Shown: positions 33,689 through 44,085, numbered from the stretch's first letter. The stretch is DNA of 64,000 bases from Paracoccus sp. IB05 (GCF_016405985.1 NZ_JAEFCF010000011.1:60222-124221); one strand, 5' to 3'. The notes: a model not told the origin generated them from the sequence alone. Translations and numbers: made by a program.

Positions 33689-35508
33689 CAGAATGCCTGC
33701 CCCAGACCGATGTAAATCTGTACGCCGTCCCCGGTCTTGCCGCTGACCGGAGCCGCCACGTCAAAGCGGATCGGGCCAAAGCCCGTCTCATAACGTACGC
33801 CAAGACCGGCACCGGCATGGGATTCGCTGTCGCCATCGGCGCCGACATAGCCGGCATCCACGAAAGCCACGCCGCCCCAGCTTTCGCCAAACCGCGCGCG
33901 CAACTCTATCGAGGCGGCGGCGAATTCGGTGCCGCCGATCAGATAGGTGCCGCCGGAGCCGTCCGGCGTGTCGATCCCGAGCGAGCGATAGGGCTGGCCG
34001 CGCACCGTACCGCCGCCGCCCGAGAAGAACAGATCATCGCGCGGCGTTTCCAGCAGGTCGCTGCCAACAATCGCGCCCCCCTGGATCCGCGCCGCGATAG
34101 TGTATTTCTTATCGGCAAAGCTGCGATAGCCGCGCAGATCTGCGGTCAGCCGCGCGCCCGAGCCGGTGGTACCAAGCCCGTAAAACGGCTTGGCGGTCGC
34201 ATCGATATAAAAGCCCTTCCGCGCATCCGTGCTGCTGTCGCGGCGGTCCCAGGTCACACCCAGCGGCAGCGCGAGATTGCGGTAGCGGAAATCGCCGGTC
34301 GGATCTGCACCCTGCACATATTCAAAGGAAAGCCCGCCCCGGAACGTCACCTGTTCCGAGAAATACTGCGTGAAGGTCAGACCGAATTCGGCGTAATCGG
34401 CGTAATAATCCACCTCATCAAGATGGCCGACCTTTGCCAGAAGCCCGGCCGTGGTGTCCGGGGTCAGCGTGGCGGGGCGGTCGATGGTGACGCCCAGCTC
34501 GTAATCCACGCCGCTGTCGCCCGAGCCGATATTGCTGATCGCACCATCGACCTTGAGCCGCTCCCCGCCGCCCAGCAGGTTGCGATGCATCCAGTTGCCG
34601 GTCAGCGAGACCCCGTCGACCGAAGACAGCTCGGCCCCGATGGAATAGCGCCGCGTCTTCTGTTCGGTGACCGAGATCTCGATGGGCAGGAGGCCGCCAT
34701 TTTGCAATGCCTCTCCCTCGGTCAGCGTCACCGCCGAGAAAACGCCCGACCGCCGCAGCCGGTTGGCGGCGCGGTCCAGCTCGGTCTGGCTGAATTTCTC
34801 GCCCTCGCGCAGACCCGCAATTTTGAGGATACGCTGCACCCGCATCCGCTCGGCGCCTTTGACGGTCACCGTGCCGAAACGCAGGGACGGGCCGGGCAGG
34901 ATCCCGATCCGCGCCGAAAGCGTGTTATTGCGGTGATCGGCGGTGATATCCTCGCGCTCTACCTTTGCTTTCGCATAGCTGCGCTCGCGCCATTGCAGGA
35001 TCGAGGCCGAGACCGCCTCTTCCACCACCCCGGCACGGGCGATCTCACCGCGGGCGAATTCCTCGGGCAGGACCGTATCGCTGGCCAGCGGGTCGATCAC
35101 GGTATCGGAAAACTCGAAACGCGGGCCGGGATCGACCCAGACGCTGACCGCGCCGACCGAAGAGGGCGCATCCAGCGGCGGGATATTCGCGGCCTCGCGC
35201 CCATCGATGGTGATGCGGATCACCGCCGAATAATAGCCCTCGGCATAAAGCGCGGCAAGGATGCGGCCGTAATCGGCCCGCGCGGCGGTAAACAGATCTT
35301 CGGCCTCGGTCTGCTTTTCAGAGACCTGCGCCACCAGAAGCGACGATTGCCGCAGGGTTCTGGTGAGGTCTTTATCCTCACCCACCACGTCAAACGCGAC
35401 CCCGTCCAGCGCCTGGCCGGGCTCAAGCGCGACACAGGAAATACCCCCCGCAATCAGCGTGACGCGCGCCAGCCGGCGCCCCGGGAGTCCTGGAAAAAAG
35501 CTACGCAA
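33688..35508 (-). CDS. tamA: TamA, Omp85-family outer-membrane protein
   Basis: 606 residues. TTG at 35508 is the probable start, because GGAGG lies eight bases before it and a signal peptide follows (MRSFFPGLPGRRLARVTLIA, cut after G-Q-A-L-D); an in-frame TTG at 35526 lacks such a site. Three POTRA domains cover about 25-270 (V-A-F-D-V-V-G-E, F-G-T-V-T-V-K-G-A-E-R-M). The Omp85 barrel follows, with G-T-V-R-G-Q-P-Y-R-S-L-G and a terminal F (I-Y-I-G-L-G-Q-A-F). Coupled to tamB downstream. Confidence 0.92.
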   Translation of the reverse strand: MRSFFPGLPGRRLARVTLIAGGISCVALEPGQALDGVAFDVVGEDKDLTRTLRQSSLLVAQVSEKQTEAEDLFTAARADYGRILAALYAEGYYSAVIRITIDGREAANIPPLDAPSSVGAVSVWVDPGPRFEFSDTVIDPLASDTVLPEEFARGEIARAGVVEEAVSASILQWRERSYAKAKVEREDITADHRNNTLSARIGILPGPSLRFGTVTVKGAERMRVQRILKIAGLREGEKFSQTELDRAANRLRRSGVFSAVTLTEGEALQNGGLLPIEISVTEQKTRRYSIGAELSSVDGVSLTGNWMHRNLLGGGERLKVDGAISNIGSGDSGVDYELGVTIDRPATLTPDTTAGLLAKVGHLDEVDYYADYAEFGLTFTQYFSEQVTFRGGLSFEYVQGADPTGDFRYRNLALPLGVTWDRRDSSTDARKGFYIDATAKPFYGLGTTGSGARLTADLRGYRSFADKKYTIAARIQGGAIVGSDLLETPRDDLFFSGGGGTVRGQPYRSLGIDTPDGSGGTYLIGGTEFAAASIELRARFGESWGGVAFVDAGYVGADGDSESHAGAGLGVRYETGFGPIRFDVAAPVSGKTGDGVQIYIGLGQAF

Positions 35509-35762
35509 AACATCACCCTCCGCCAACCCGCCAAGTATCGCAAATTCCTGGCCAAGAGCAACCGGAGAACCACAGATTTAGCGTGTCCTGGCGGGCTTAT
35601 CCCAAACTGTTCCCCTCTGTTGCCCCGCGCAGCCGCCTGCCCGGCACAGCGATTCGCGGCCACCACCCCGGTGCCGCATCGCGATCCTGAGAGCTAAGGC
35701 CCTGGTTTTGCTGGCCGGAGTCCCCGAACCCCGCCGCCACCAGCGGTCAGGCCACAGAGCGC

Positions 35763-35791
35763 TTGCATGAAACCGCCACTGGCCCTATATA
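35763..35791 (+). promoter_or_regulatory. Predicted promoter of the rimP leader RNA / rimP operon
   Basis: TTGCAT (35763-35768) and TATATA (35786-35791) with an ideal 17-base spacer. Transcription should begin near 35798. Flanking bases (GGCCC-TATATA-AGGC) resemble those of the predicted hslO promoter. Confidence 0.65.
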
Positions 35792-35797
35792 AGGCTC

Positions 35798-35868
35798 CAA
35801 CAGCTGCGCCGGGGTCCAAACCCGGGGCTACCGAAAAGATAAGCGGGCCGCTGAGCCCGCTTTTTTGT
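35798..35868 (+). ncRNA. Predicted terminated leader RNA (about 70 nt) upstream of rimP
   Basis: The region runs from the predicted start of transcription to the T-run of an intrinsic terminator, with an internal hairpin CCGGG/CCCGG (35809-35813 and 35821-35825). No gene lies upstream on this strand, so the terminator can only act on this short transcript. It is either an attenuated leader of the rimP-nusA-infB operon or a small RNA. No match to a known RNA family was recognised. Confidence 0.5.
35841..35866 (+). terminator. Intrinsic terminator in the rimP leader
   Basis: AAGCGGGC (35841-35848) pairs with GCCCGCTT (35855-35862) across a six-base loop, with T at 35861-35866 and then GTTT. 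It stands 78 bases before the rimP start and about 50 bases after the predicted promoter. Confidence 0.85.
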
Positions 35869-35943
35869 TTCGCGCCCCGCCCTGGCGTTTGCGCACCAGA
35901 CCCGCACCAGACCCTTCGCCCGAAAGGCATATCCGAGCCCGCC

Positions 35944-36561
35944 ATGTCCGACCTGATCGCAAAAACCGCCATTGACCGCCGCCTTGCCGAAATCGCCACC
36001 CCGGTGATCGAGGGGCTCGGCTATGAGCTGGTGCGCATTCGTCTGATGGGCGGCCAGGGCAGGATCCAGCGCACCCTCCAGATCATGGCCGACAGGCCCG
36101 AGGGCGGCATCGGCGTCGAAGATTGCTCGAAAATCTCGACGGCGGTATCGGCGGTTTTCGACGTCGAAGACCCGATCGAAGAGAATTACGTGCTCGAGGT
36201 CTCCTCGCCCGGCATCGACCGCCCGCTGACCCGGGAGAAGGATTTCGAAGCCTGGGCCGGCTGGGAAGCGCGGATCGAGACGACCGAGCTGATCGAGGGC
36301 CAGCGCCGCTTTAAGGGCGAGCTGAAAGGCGTCGAGGATGGCGAGATCCTGATCGAAATCGAACAGCACGGGCAGCTCGTGATCATCGGGCTGCAATTCG
36401 ACTGGCTGGCGGATGCGAAACTGGTCCTGACGGATGAGCTGATCGCCGAGATGCTGCGCCAGCGCAAAGTCGCGCTGCCCGAAGAGGGCGGTTTTGACGA
36501 GATCGAAGAGGTCGAAGGCGAAGAGGAAGACATTTCCGACACGCCCGAGACGAAACACTGA
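35944..36561 (+). CDS. rimP: Ribosome maturation factor RimP
   Basis: 205 residues. RimP assists 30S subunit assembly. The N-terminal domain has [13 protein letters not shown] and the family segment [25 protein letters not shown] follows, then the C-terminal SH3-like domain. The acidic tail (E-V-E-G-E-E-E-D) is an alphaproteobacterial extension. ATG at 35944 is supported by the MSDLIAK N-terminus; the frame is open far upstream across the terminator, which argues against a longer protein. Confidence 0.94.
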   Translation: MSDLIAKTAIDRRLAEIATPVIEGLGYELVRIRLMGGQGRIQRTLQIMADRPEGGIGVEDCSKISTAVSAVFDVEDPIEENYVLEVSSPGIDRPLTREKDFEAWAGWEARIETTELIEGQRRFKGELKGVEDGEILIEIEQHGQLVIIGLQFDWLADAKLVLTDELIAEMLRQRKVALPEEGGFDEIEEVEGEEEDISDTPETKH

Positions 36562-36613
36562 CGCGACCGAATACTGACTTCCAGAACCTGACACGAGAGC
36601 GGGAGAGACCCAA

Positions 36614-38239
36614 ATGGCGATTACCTCGGCCAACCAGCTTGAGCTTTTGCAGACCGCAGAGGCCGTTGCGCGCGAGAAGATGATTGACCCGGATCTGGTG
36701 ATCCAGGCGATGGAAGACAGCCTCGCCCGTGCGGCGAAGTCGCGGTATGGCGCCGATATGGACATCCGTGTCGCCATCGACCGCAAGACGGGCCGCGCCA
36801 GCTTCACCCGCGTGCGCACCGTGGTCGAGGATGATGCGGTTGAGAATTACCACGCCCAGCTGACCGTCAAACAGGCGAAAGACTACCTGAAAGACCCGGC
36901 CATCGGCGACGAGATCGTTGACGAAGTGCCCCCGGTCGATCTGGGCCGCATCGCCGCGCAATCGGCGAAACAGGTGATTCTGCAGCGCGTTCGCGAGGCC
37001 GAGCGTGATCGTCAGTTCGACGAATTCAAGGATCGCAAGGGCACCATCATCAACGGCGCCGTCAAACGCGAAGAATATGGCAATGTCATCGTCGATATCG
37101 GCCGTGGCGAGGGCATCCTGCGCCGCAACGAAAAGATCGGCCGCGAAGCCTATCGCATCGGCGACCGCATCCGTTGCTATATCAAAGACGTGCGCCGCGA
37201 AGTCCGTGGCCCGCAGGTGTTCCTGTCGCGCACCGACCCGCAATTCATGGCCGAGCTCTTCAAGATGGAAGTGCCGGAAATCTATGACGGCATCATCGAG
37301 ATCAAGGCCGTGGCCCGTGACCCCGGCTCGCGCGCCAAGATCGCGGTGATTTCCTATGACAACTCGATCGATCCGGTCGGCGCCTGCGTCGGTATGCGCG
37401 GCAGCCGCGTCCAGGCCGTGGTGAACGAGCTCCAGGGCGAGAAAATCGACATCATTCCCTGGAACCAGGACCAGGCGACCTTCCTCGTGAACGCGCTGCA
37501 ACCGGCTCAGGTCTCCAAGGTTGTCTTCGACGATGAAGGCGGCAAGATCGAGGTCGTGGTCCCTGACGAGCAGCTCTCGCTTGCCATCGGCCGCCGCGGT
37601 CAGAACGTGCGTCTGGCCTCGCAGCTGACGGCTCTGGACATCGACATCCTGACCGAAGCCGAAGAATCGACCCGCCGCCAGGCCGAATTCGCCGCCCGCA
37701 CCGCGCTCTTCATGGAGACGCTGGACGTGGACGAGATGATGGCGCAGCTCTTGGTGGCCGAAGGCTTCACCAATCTCGAAGAAGTCGCCTATGTCGACCA
37801 GGACGAGCTTTTGTCCATCGACGGCTTTGACGAAGGCACCGCAGACGAGTTGCAGGCCCGTGCCCGCGATTACCTGGAAGAGCAGGCGAAAAAGGCTCTG
37901 GAAGCCGCCCGCGCGATGGGTGTCGAGGAAAGCCTCATTGAATTCGAGGGCCTCACTCCCCAGATGCTGGAAGTGCTGGGTAAAGACGGCGTGAAGACGC
38001 TGGAAGATTTCGCAACCTGCGCCGACTGGGAACTGGCCGGCGGCTGGACCACGGAAAACGGCCAGCGCAAAAAGGACGACGGCCTGCTCGAGAAATTCGG
38101 CGTGTCGCTTGATGATGCACAGAACCTGGTCATGACCGCGCGCGTCATGCTGGGTTGGGTCGATCCGACCGAAATGATGCCGGCAGAGGCAGAAGAGACC
38201 GAAGAAGATGAAACCGGCGAAGAGGAGACCGGGGCCTGA
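36614..38239 (+). CDS. nusA: Transcription termination/antitermination factor NusA
   Basis: 541 residues. Domains in order: N-terminal RNA-polymerase-binding domain (about 1-130), S1 domain (about 135-200, [10 protein letters not shown]), two KH domains (about 230-350, including [14 protein letters not shown] and [12 protein letters not shown]), and two C-terminal helix-hairpin-helix acidic repeats (about 365-520). It binds RNA polymerase and nascent RNA. The gene lies 52 bases behind rimP in the conserved translation-factor operon. Confidence 0.96.
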   Translation: MAITSANQLELLQTAEAVAREKMIDPDLVIQAMEDSLARAAKSRYGADMDIRVAIDRKTGRASFTRVRTVVEDDAVENYHAQLTVKQAKDYLKDPAIGDEIVDEVPPVDLGRIAAQSAKQVILQRVREAERDRQFDEFKDRKGTIINGAVKREEYGNVIVDIGRGEGILRRNEKIGREAYRIGDRIRCYIKDVRREVRGPQVFLSRTDPQFMAELFKMEVPEIYDGIIEIKAVARDPGSRAKIAVISYDNSIDPVGACVGMRGSRVQAVVNELQGEKIDIIPWNQDQATFLVNALQPAQVSKVVFDDEGGKIEVVVPDEQLSLAIGRRGQNVRLASQLTALDIDILTEAEESTRRQAEFAARTALFMETLDVDEMMAQLLVAEGFTNLEEVAYVDQDELLSIDGFDEGTADELQARARDYLEEQAKKALEAARAMGVEESLIEFEGLTPQMLEVLGKDGVKTLEDFATCADWELAGGWTTENGQRKKDDGLLEKFGVSLDDAQNLVMTARVMLGWVDPTEMMPAEAEETEEDETGEEETGA

Positions 38240-38263
38240 TCTCAGGCCTCGGGAGTTTCCGCG

Positions 38264-38911
38264 ATGACGCGCGGTGGCCGGGATAAATCAAGGGACGAGC
38301 CGGAGCGCAAATGTATCGCTTCCGGCGAGACGGGGTCGAAAACCGGCCTCGTCCGTTTCGTCGTCGGACCTGACGGGCAAATCGTTCCGGATATTCTGGA
38401 ACGCCTGCCCGGCCGGGGGATCTGGGTCTCGGCCGACCGGGATCTGGTGACGAAAGCCGCGAAGAAGGGGCTCTTCGCCCGGGCGGCGCGCGCGCCTGTG
38501 AAGGCACCGGAAGACCTGGCAGATACGGTCCATGATCTGCTGACAAGACGGGTGATCGAACTGATCTCGCTGGCCCGCAAATCCGGCGATGCGGTCACCG
38601 GATATGAGAAGGTGAAAGAGTGGCTGGTGAAGGGGACCGCGCGTGTCCTGATCCAGGCAGAAGACGGATCGGAACGCGGCAAAAGCAAGCTGCGCCCCCC
38701 CGAAGGCAAAAACACCCTGATTTCCTGGCTTTCTGCCGGGGAATTGGGTTTGGCATTCGGTCGTGAACGTGCAATACACGCGGCGCTTGCCGCTGGTGGA
38801 CTCAGTCCACGCATAGTAGAGGAAGCGGCAAGGCTCTCCGGCTTCAGGGCGCCATCGGGCGAACCGGACGCAGAGCATGTCGGCGGGATATCCGCCGGGA
38901 AGGATATGTAA
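38264..38911 (+). CDS. YlxR domain fused to an L7Ae-type RNA-binding domain
   Basis: 215 residues. Residues about 15-90 form the YlxR (DUF448) domain, with R-K-C-I-A-S-G-E and G-R-G-I-W-V. Residues about 100-195 resemble the L7Ae/YlxQ fold ([18 protein letters not shown], then [11 protein letters not shown]). In Firmicutes these are two separate genes, ylxR and ylxQ, in the same operon position; in alphaproteobacteria they are joined. An RNA or RNase P related role is suspected. The stop is six bases before infB. Confidence 0.87.
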   Translation: MTRGGRDKSRDEPERKCIASGETGSKTGLVRFVVGPDGQIVPDILERLPGRGIWVSADRDLVTKAAKKGLFARAARAPVKAPEDLADTVHDLLTRRVIELISLARKSGDAVTGYEKVKEWLVKGTARVLIQAEDGSERGKSKLRPPEGKNTLISWLSAGELGLAFGRERAIHAALAAGGLSPRIVEEAARLSGFRAPSGEPDAEHVGGISAGKDM

Positions 38912-38916
38912 GACGT

Positions 38917-41514
38917 ATGAGCGATACTGACGGCAAAAAACCCCTCGGGCTTGGCGGTGGTGGCCCACGTTCCGGTTCGGTGAAGCAAAGCTTCTCGCAC
39001 GGACGCACCCATGCGGTGGTCGTAGAGACCAAACGCAAGCGCGTTGTGGTGCCTGCCCAGGCAAAGCCCGGTACGGCTGCCGGCGGGGCCGGCGCGTCGC
39101 ATCTGGGCGACCCGTCGAAACGGCCCGCAGGCATCTCTGATGCCGAAATGCAGCGCCGCCTCGACGCTCTGCGCAGTGCCAAAGCACGCGAGCAGGAAGA
39201 CGCAGCCAGACGGGCTGCCGAGGAAAAAGAACGCGAAGAGGAACGCCAGCGCCGCCGCGAGGAAATCGAGGCGAAAGAGCGCGAGGATCGCCAGCGCGAG
39301 GCTGCCCTTCGGGCGAAAGCCGAAGAGGAAGAGCGCGTCAAGCGTGAAGCCGAGGAAGAGGCTAAGGCCAAAGCCGCAGCCCGCAAGGCTGATGTGCTTG
39401 GCACGCAGCGCCGTCAGCCCGCCGCACCCGAAGCGCCGGCAAAGACCGCAGCCGAAGCCGATCCGGGCGTGCCCGCAGATCGCGGCGCCGGTCAGAGCCG
39501 TCCGCGCCCCGGTGCAACCGACGCCACCGGCCCGCGCCCGGCCACCACGCCGCGCAAGACCGAGCGTGAGCGTGAGAATCGCGACACCGATCGCGGCGCC
39601 GCACGTCGCGGCGAAGGCGACCGCCGTGCCGGTAAGCTGACCCTCTCGGCTGCGACCAATGAAGAAGGCGGACGTCAGCGCAGCCTTGCTGCGATGAAGC
39701 GCAAGCAGGAAAAGGCCCGCCAGAAGGCAATGGGCTTCTCGAAACCCGAGAAGCAGGCCCGCGATGTGCAGTTGCCTGAGACCATTGTGATCAGCGAACT
39801 GGCGAACCGGATGGCCGAACGTGCCGCCGATGTCGTCAAATCGCTGATGAAAATGGGCATGATGGTCACGATGAACCAATCCATTGATGCCGATACGGCG
39901 GAACTGGTGATCGGGGAATTCGGCCACCGTGCTGTCCGCGTCTCGGATGCTGACGTTGAACAGTCGATCGACACCGTTGTGGACAAGGCCGATGACCTGA
40001 TCACCCGTTCGCCGGTTGTGACGATCATGGGCCATGTCGACCACGGCAAGACCTCGCTCCTGGACAAGATCCGCAAGGCCACCGTGGCCACGGGTGAAGC
40101 CGGCGGCATCACGCAGCATATCGGCGCCTATCAGGTGAAAGCCCCGAACGGCCAGCTGATCACCTTCCTCGACACGCCCGGCCACGCGGCCTTCACCTCG
40201 ATGCGCGCCCGTGGCGCCCAGGTGACGGATATCGTGGTGCTGGTGGTCGCGGCGGATGACGCGGTTATGCCGCAGACGGTCGAGGCGATTTCCCACGCGA
40301 AAGCGGCGGGCGTCCCGATCATCGTGGCGATCAACAAGATCGACAAACCTTCGGCCAATCCGACCAAGGTGCGCACCGATCTTCTGCAGCACGAGATCGT
40401 CGTCGAGGCGATGTCGGGCGATGTGCAGGATGTCGAGGTCTCGGCCCATACCGGCCAGGGCATCGACAATCTGCTCGAAGCCATCGCGATCCAGGCAGAA
40501 GTGCTTGACCTGAAAGCCAACCCGAACCGGGCCGCCCGTGCGGCTGTGGTCGAGGCCAAGCTGGATGTCGGCCGCGGCCCGGTGGCGACGGTTCTCGTGC
40601 AGAACGGCACGCTGAAGAAAGGCGATATCTTCGTCGTCGGCGAGAAATGGGGTAAGGTCCGCGCGCTTGTGAATGACAAGGGCGAGACCGTGCTGGAAGC
40701 CGGTCCTTCGGTTCCGGTCGAGGTTCTTGGCCTTGATGGGACGCCTTCGGCTGGTGACACGCTTGACGTGGTGGCATCCGAGGCCCAGGCCCGCGAGATC
40801 GCCGATTACCGCGAGAAAGCGACCAAGGACAAACGTGCGGCTGCCGGTGCTGCAACCACGCTGGAACAGCTGATGGCGAAAGCCAAGGCTGACAAGGATG
40901 TGGCCGTGCTGCCGGTGATCGTGAAGGCAGACGTCCAGGGCTCGGCGGAAGCCATCGTCCAGGCGCTGGAAAAGGTTGGCAATGACGAGGTCCGGATCCG
41001 GATCCTGCATTACGGCGTCGGGGCTATCACCGATTCGGATGTGGGCCTGGCCGATGCTTCGGGCGCGCCGATCCTTGCCTTCAACGTGCGTCCCAATGCG
41101 ACCGCCCGCGCTTCGGCGCAGCAAAAGAGCGTCGAGATCCGCTATTATTCGATCATCTATGATCTGTTGGATGATATGAAACAGGCGGCGTCGGGCATGC
41201 TCAAGGCCGAGATCCGCGAGCATTTCATCGGCTATGCGAAGATCCTCGAGGTTTTCCGCATCACCGGCACCGGCAATGTCGCAGGCTGTCTGGTCACCGA
41301 AGGTATTGCCCGCCGCTCGGCTGGCGTGCGCCTGCTGCGTGACAATGTGGTGATCCATGAAGGCACGCTGAAAACGCTGAAGCGCCACAAGGACGAGGTC
41401 AAAGAGGTCCAGTCCGGCACCGAATGCGGTATGGCGTTTGAACGCTACGAGGATATCCGTCAGGGCGACGTGATCGAGATCTTCGAACGCGAAGAGATCC
41501 AGCGCAGCCTCTGA
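38917..41514 (+). CDS. infB: Translation initiation factor IF-2
   Basis: 865 residues. The N-terminal third (to about 300) is a charged, Ala/Arg/Glu-rich low-complexity coiled region, then the GTPase domain: G372-H-V-D-H-G-K378-T (G1), D419-T-P-G-H423 (G3), N473-K-I-D476 (G4), then domain II, the IF-2 specific domain III and the C-terminal domain IV. It places initiator tRNA on the 30S subunit. A strong terminator follows at 41546, which ends the rimP-nusA-ylxR-infB transcript. Confidence 0.96.
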   Translation: MSDTDGKKPLGLGGGGPRSGSVKQSFSHGRTHAVVVETKRKRVVVPAQAKPGTAAGGAGASHLGDPSKRPAGISDAEMQRRLDALRSAKAREQEDAARRAAEEKEREEERQRRREEIEAKEREDRQREAALRAKAEEEERVKREAEEEAKAKAAARKADVLGTQRRQPAAPEAPAKTAAEADPGVPADRGAGQSRPRPGATDATGPRPATTPRKTERERENRDTDRGAARRGEGDRRAGKLTLSAATNEEGGRQRSLAAMKRKQEKARQKAMGFSKPEKQARDVQLPETIVISELANRMAERAADVVKSLMKMGMMVTMNQSIDADTAELVIGEFGHRAVRVSDADVEQSIDTVVDKADDLITRSPVVTIMGHVDHGKTSLLDKIRKATVATGEAGGITQHIGAYQVKAPNGQLITFLDTPGHAAFTSMRARGAQVTDIVVLVVAADDAVMPQTVEAISHAKAAGVPIIVAINKIDKPSANPTKVRTDLLQHEIVVEAMSGDVQDVEVSAHTGQGIDNLLEAIAIQAEVLDLKANPNRAARAAVVEAKLDVGRGPVATVLVQNGTLKKGDIFVVGEKWGKVRALVNDKGETVLEAGPSVPVEVLGLDGTPSAGDTLDVVASEAQAREIADYREKATKDKRAAAGAATTLEQLMAKAKADKDVAVLPVIVKADVQGSAEAIVQALEKVGNDEVRIRILHYGVGAITDSDVGLADASGAPILAFNVRPNATARASAQQKSVEIRYYSIIYDLLDDMKQAASGMLKAEIREHFIGYAKILEVFRITGTGNVAGCLVTEGIARRSAGVRLLRDNVVIHEGTLKTLKRHKDEVKEVQSGTECGMAFERYEDIRQGDVIEIFEREEIQRSL

Positions 41515-41545
41515 GCGCCCGGCCTCAAAGCGTAGTGAATATAGA

Positions 41546-41574
41546 AAAAGGCCGGGATCATGTCCCGGCCTTTT
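41546..41574. terminator. Terminator of the rimP-infB operon
   Basis: AAAAGGCCGGGA (41546-41557) and TCCCGGCCTTTT (41563-41574) form a perfect 12-bp stem with a five-base loop. It also lies 41 bases beyond the stop of the minus-strand LysR gene and may end both transcripts. Confidence 0.93.
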
Positions 41575-41614
41575 CCATTTGTCAGCTGTTCCGGGCTCTG
41601 GCTGCTGCGCGCGA

Positions 41615-42511
41615 TTACGGCCAGAGATCATCCGCGATAGCACCTGTGGCAGCGATCAGCGGCTCTTCAGCCCGGCTGACAAGGCTTGCGAAAACCACAT
41701 CACCGCCCTGCCCGGCCTGGCAGATCAGCTCCAGCTCGCCCTTGTCGCGCGCGGCAAACGCCGCCCTGTCATGAAGAAAGCCGGGACCGGCCCCGCTTGC
41801 GATCAGGCTGCGGGTTGCGGCCTCGCGGTCGATCCCGATCACCTGGCGCGGGCGGAACTGGTGGCGCAGGAACAGCGCCTCGGCGGCCTGGCCACAACAG
41901 CTCGGGCGCTCGGAGGGCAGGATCCAGGCCTGTTGTGCCAGCACCTGCCAGTCGGGATCGGACGGATCCGCCACCATCCCTTTCGGCGCGGCAAGCCAGA
42001 TGCTGAACCGCCCCACCACAAGCTGCGTCAGATCACTCAGATCCTCCGCGCCACCGTCCGGCGCGGACGCATTGAAAAACCCTGCGTCAAAACGGCCCTC
42101 CCGCAGCCCGCGGATCACCTCACCGCTGCTCGCCTGCACCAGGGTCACCGCGATATCGGGATGGCGGGCAGAAAGCGCGCTGACCAGAAGGCCTGGCGGC
42201 TCCGGATCGGAATTGCCGCCCCCCGCGATCCGCAGCGGGCCGGACAGTCGCCCGCGCAAAAGCTGCGCCCCGGCGAGGAAATCGCGATGCGCCGCCAGGA
42301 TCGCCTCGGCCTGGGACAGCAGCCGGGCGCCGTCCTCGGTCAGCCCCATCCCACGCGGATTGCGCCGGAAGAGCACAAGGCGCAACTCCTCCTCCAGCGC
42401 TTTGATATGGGCGCTGACCGCCGGCTGGCTCAGACAAAGCTGTTCCGAGGCGCGGGTGATGCTGCCCGCCGCCGCCACCGCGATAAAACTGCGCAGCCCA
42501 TGGATATCCAT
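41615..42511 (-). CDS. LysR family transcriptional regulator
   Basis: 298 residues. N-terminal winged helix: L-R-S-F-I-A-V-A-A-A-G-S-I-T-R-A-S-E-Q-L-C-L-S-Q-P-A-V-S-A-H-I-K-A-L-E; residues about 90-290 form the periplasmic-binding-protein-like effector domain. ATG at 42511 is the start that leaves the usual few residues before the helix. The gene lies five bases behind the DASS transporter on the same strand, so it probably regulates that transporter in response to its substrate. This arrangement is less common than divergent LysR genes. Confidence 0.9.
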   Translation of the reverse strand: MDIHGLRSFIAVAAAGSITRASEQLCLSQPAVSAHIKALEEELRLVLFRRNPRGMGLTEDGARLLSQAEAILAAHRDFLAGAQLLRGRLSGPLRIAGGGNSDPEPPGLLVSALSARHPDIAVTLVQASSGEVIRGLREGRFDAGFFNASAPDGGAEDLSDLTQLVVGRFSIWLAAPKGMVADPSDPDWQVLAQQAWILPSERPSCCGQAAEALFLRHQFRPRQVIGIDREAATRSLIASGAGPGFLHDRAAFAARDKGELELICQAGQGGDVVFASLVSRAEEPLIAATGAIADDLWP

Positions 42512-42516
42512 CGTGG

Positions 42517-43902
42517 TCACGATAGCGGAAACATACCGAGACACCACCACCAGACAAGATCAAGCGGCGTCAGCACCAGAAGCGTCAGCCCGAAGAGGAT
42601 CAGGCAGATCCGGGTCATCTCGCGCATCGGCAGATTGCCGGTCTGGGCGGCCATGATCAAAGGCGGCGCCTGAAACGGCAGCATCACATTGGAAAAGGCA
42701 AGCGCCTGGGTCATCAGCACCGTCGCCAGCGGCAGGCCGGTCACCTCTGCCAGATGGCCGGCGCCCGGGGTCATCACCAGCGGCACGCCGGGCTGATTGG
42801 TCACCAGCGCCACCAGCGTCGCGATCGCGCCAAGCGCCAGGGTGCTGCGCAGCGGCTGACCCGGCGCGAGCCCGATCAGCCCGGATGCCTGAGCGACGAT
42901 CCATTCGCCCAGTCCGCTGGTCGCAATCACCGCCCCGAGCCCCATGATCGCCGCCACAAAGAACAGGGTGCCGTAACCGATCTCTTCATTCAGGCATTTC
43001 GGCCCGGTCAGCCCGGCGCCCGGCCAGAGACAGATCACCGCCCCCGCCAGCGCGATCCAGCCCGGCGAGATGTGATGCAGCGCATCGGTCAGCCACAGGC
43101 CCAGCATCGCAAGGATGATCACCAGAAGCGCGATCTCGGCCCGGCTCATGGCCGATGGCACCTCGTGCCGCTCCGGGCGCCCGGGCGGCTGATCGGGATA
43201 AAGGCGCAGGATCACCACCACCAGCAGCACCGCCTTCAGCGCGCCCAGCACCGGAAAATGCAGCCAGAGATAGTCGAAATAGCCGATATGATATTGCCAG
43301 AGGCTTTCGGCACTGCCGGCAAGGATCATATTCGGCAGATTGGCGGGCAGAATCGCATAGGCCGGCAGGCAGGCGCCGAACGTGGCCGCCATCAGCATGG
43401 CCATCCGCCCCGGCCGCCCCTGTGCATATCCGAGGTGATCCGCCAGCGCCGCCACCACCGGCAACAACAGCGCGATCCGCCCCATCGACGAGGGCAGCAC
43501 GAAAGACAGCACCACCCCCACCGCAACGATCGTCGCCACGATGCCGCCAAGGCTCTGCCCCGTCAGCCGCCCGAGAAGCGGCGCCAGCCGCCGCCCGAGG
43601 CCGGTAAAGCGGATCGAGGCCGCCATCACCATCCCCCCGAACAACAGCCAGAAGGTCGAGGAGGAAAAGCCCCCCAACACCACTTCGGGCAAAGCCAGCC
43701 CGCTCAGGATCGCCACCGCAAAGAAGATCAGCCCGGTGAGATGTTCCGGCACCGCGCCGCTGGCCCACATCAGGATGCAAAACGCGCCTAAGCCGGCGGT
43801 CCCGGCGATCCCCCAGGGCAGCCAGAGCGCCAGCCCTGCGGCGAGCGCAAGGCTCATCAGGGTGATCAGCGCCGCCATGCCCTGTCTTTGTACTGCGCCC
43901 AT
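42517..43902 (-). CDS. DASS/SLC13 family anion transporter
   Basis: 461 residues with about 11-12 membrane segments. The two conserved regions of divalent-anion:sodium symporters are visible: L-P-S-S-M-G-R-I-A-L-L-L-P near the first substrate loop and F-S-N-V-M-L-P-F-Q-A-P-P near the second. Substrates of the family are dicarboxylates, citrate or sulfate; the exact one is open. ATG at 43902 has AGGAGAGGG seven bases before it and was preferred to the in-frame ATG at 43920. The LysR gene follows. Confidence 0.88.
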   Translation of the reverse strand: MGAVQRQGMAALITLMSLALAAGLALWLPWGIAGTAGLGAFCILMWASGAVPEHLTGLIFFAVAILSGLALPEVVLGGFSSSTFWLLFGGMVMAASIRFTGLGRRLAPLLGRLTGQSLGGIVATIVAVGVVLSFVLPSSMGRIALLLPVVAALADHLGYAQGRPGRMAMLMAATFGACLPAYAILPANLPNMILAGSAESLWQYHIGYFDYLWLHFPVLGALKAVLLVVVILRLYPDQPPGRPERHEVPSAMSRAEIALLVIILAMLGLWLTDALHHISPGWIALAGAVICLWPGAGLTGPKCLNEEIGYGTLFFVAAIMGLGAVIATSGLGEWIVAQASGLIGLAPGQPLRSTLALGAIATLVALVTNQPGVPLVMTPGAGHLAEVTGLPLATVLMTQALAFSNVMLPFQAPPLIMAAQTGNLPMREMTRICLILFGLTLLVLTPLDLVWWWCLGMFPLS

Positions 43903-44055
43903 CAGACCCTCTCCTGCCATCCTGGCCGCCCCATCCGGTCTGGCCAGTCCACGCTATTGCATATCTGCCGCCCGGCTTACCAATCGAATGACCGGGGGCC
44001 TCCCCCCGGAAAAGCTGAGGACCGCCGCCGACACAGCCCCCGCCTGTGCCAGAGG

Positions 44056-44085
44056 TTGTCATCCGCGCCCGCGATATTGTACATA
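44056..44085 (+). promoter_or_regulatory. Predicted promoter of the CDP-sugar genes
   Basis: TTGTCA (44056-44061) and TACATA (44080-44085), 18 bases apart; transcription would begin near 44092, shortly before the rfbF start at 44111. It is the only promoter-like pair noticed in this divergent region. Confidence 0.45.

Larger units (their letters stand above)
35509..35943. other. Divergent intergenic region tamA / rimP
   Basis: About 435 bases with no protein gene supported. It must contain the tamA promoter on the minus strand (not recognised) and holds a good plus-strand promoter (35763-35791), a small hairpin (35809-35825) and an intrinsic terminator (35841-35866), listed separately. The stretch 35866-35943 between this terminator and rimP is plain. 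Confidence 0.7.

Noticed and set aside
30935..33715. Open frame of about 926 codons on the plus strand opposite tamB, and similar long frames opposite the ABC genes (9358-11658, minus)
   Set aside because: Their translations are Arg/His/Pro/Gly-rich with no domain, as expected for the reverse of GC-rich coding sequence; the opposite strand carries clear protein families.
35690..35745. GGTTCGGGGACTCC on the minus strand, reminiscent of a tRNA T-arm
   Set aside because: The loop length is wrong and no acceptor, D or anticodon stems can be folded around it.
35798..35840. GGGGTCCAAACCC in the rimP leader as a tRNA (metY-like) upstream of rimP
   Set aside because: The segment is too short for a tRNA and lacks the remaining arms; it is better explained as a small hairpin.
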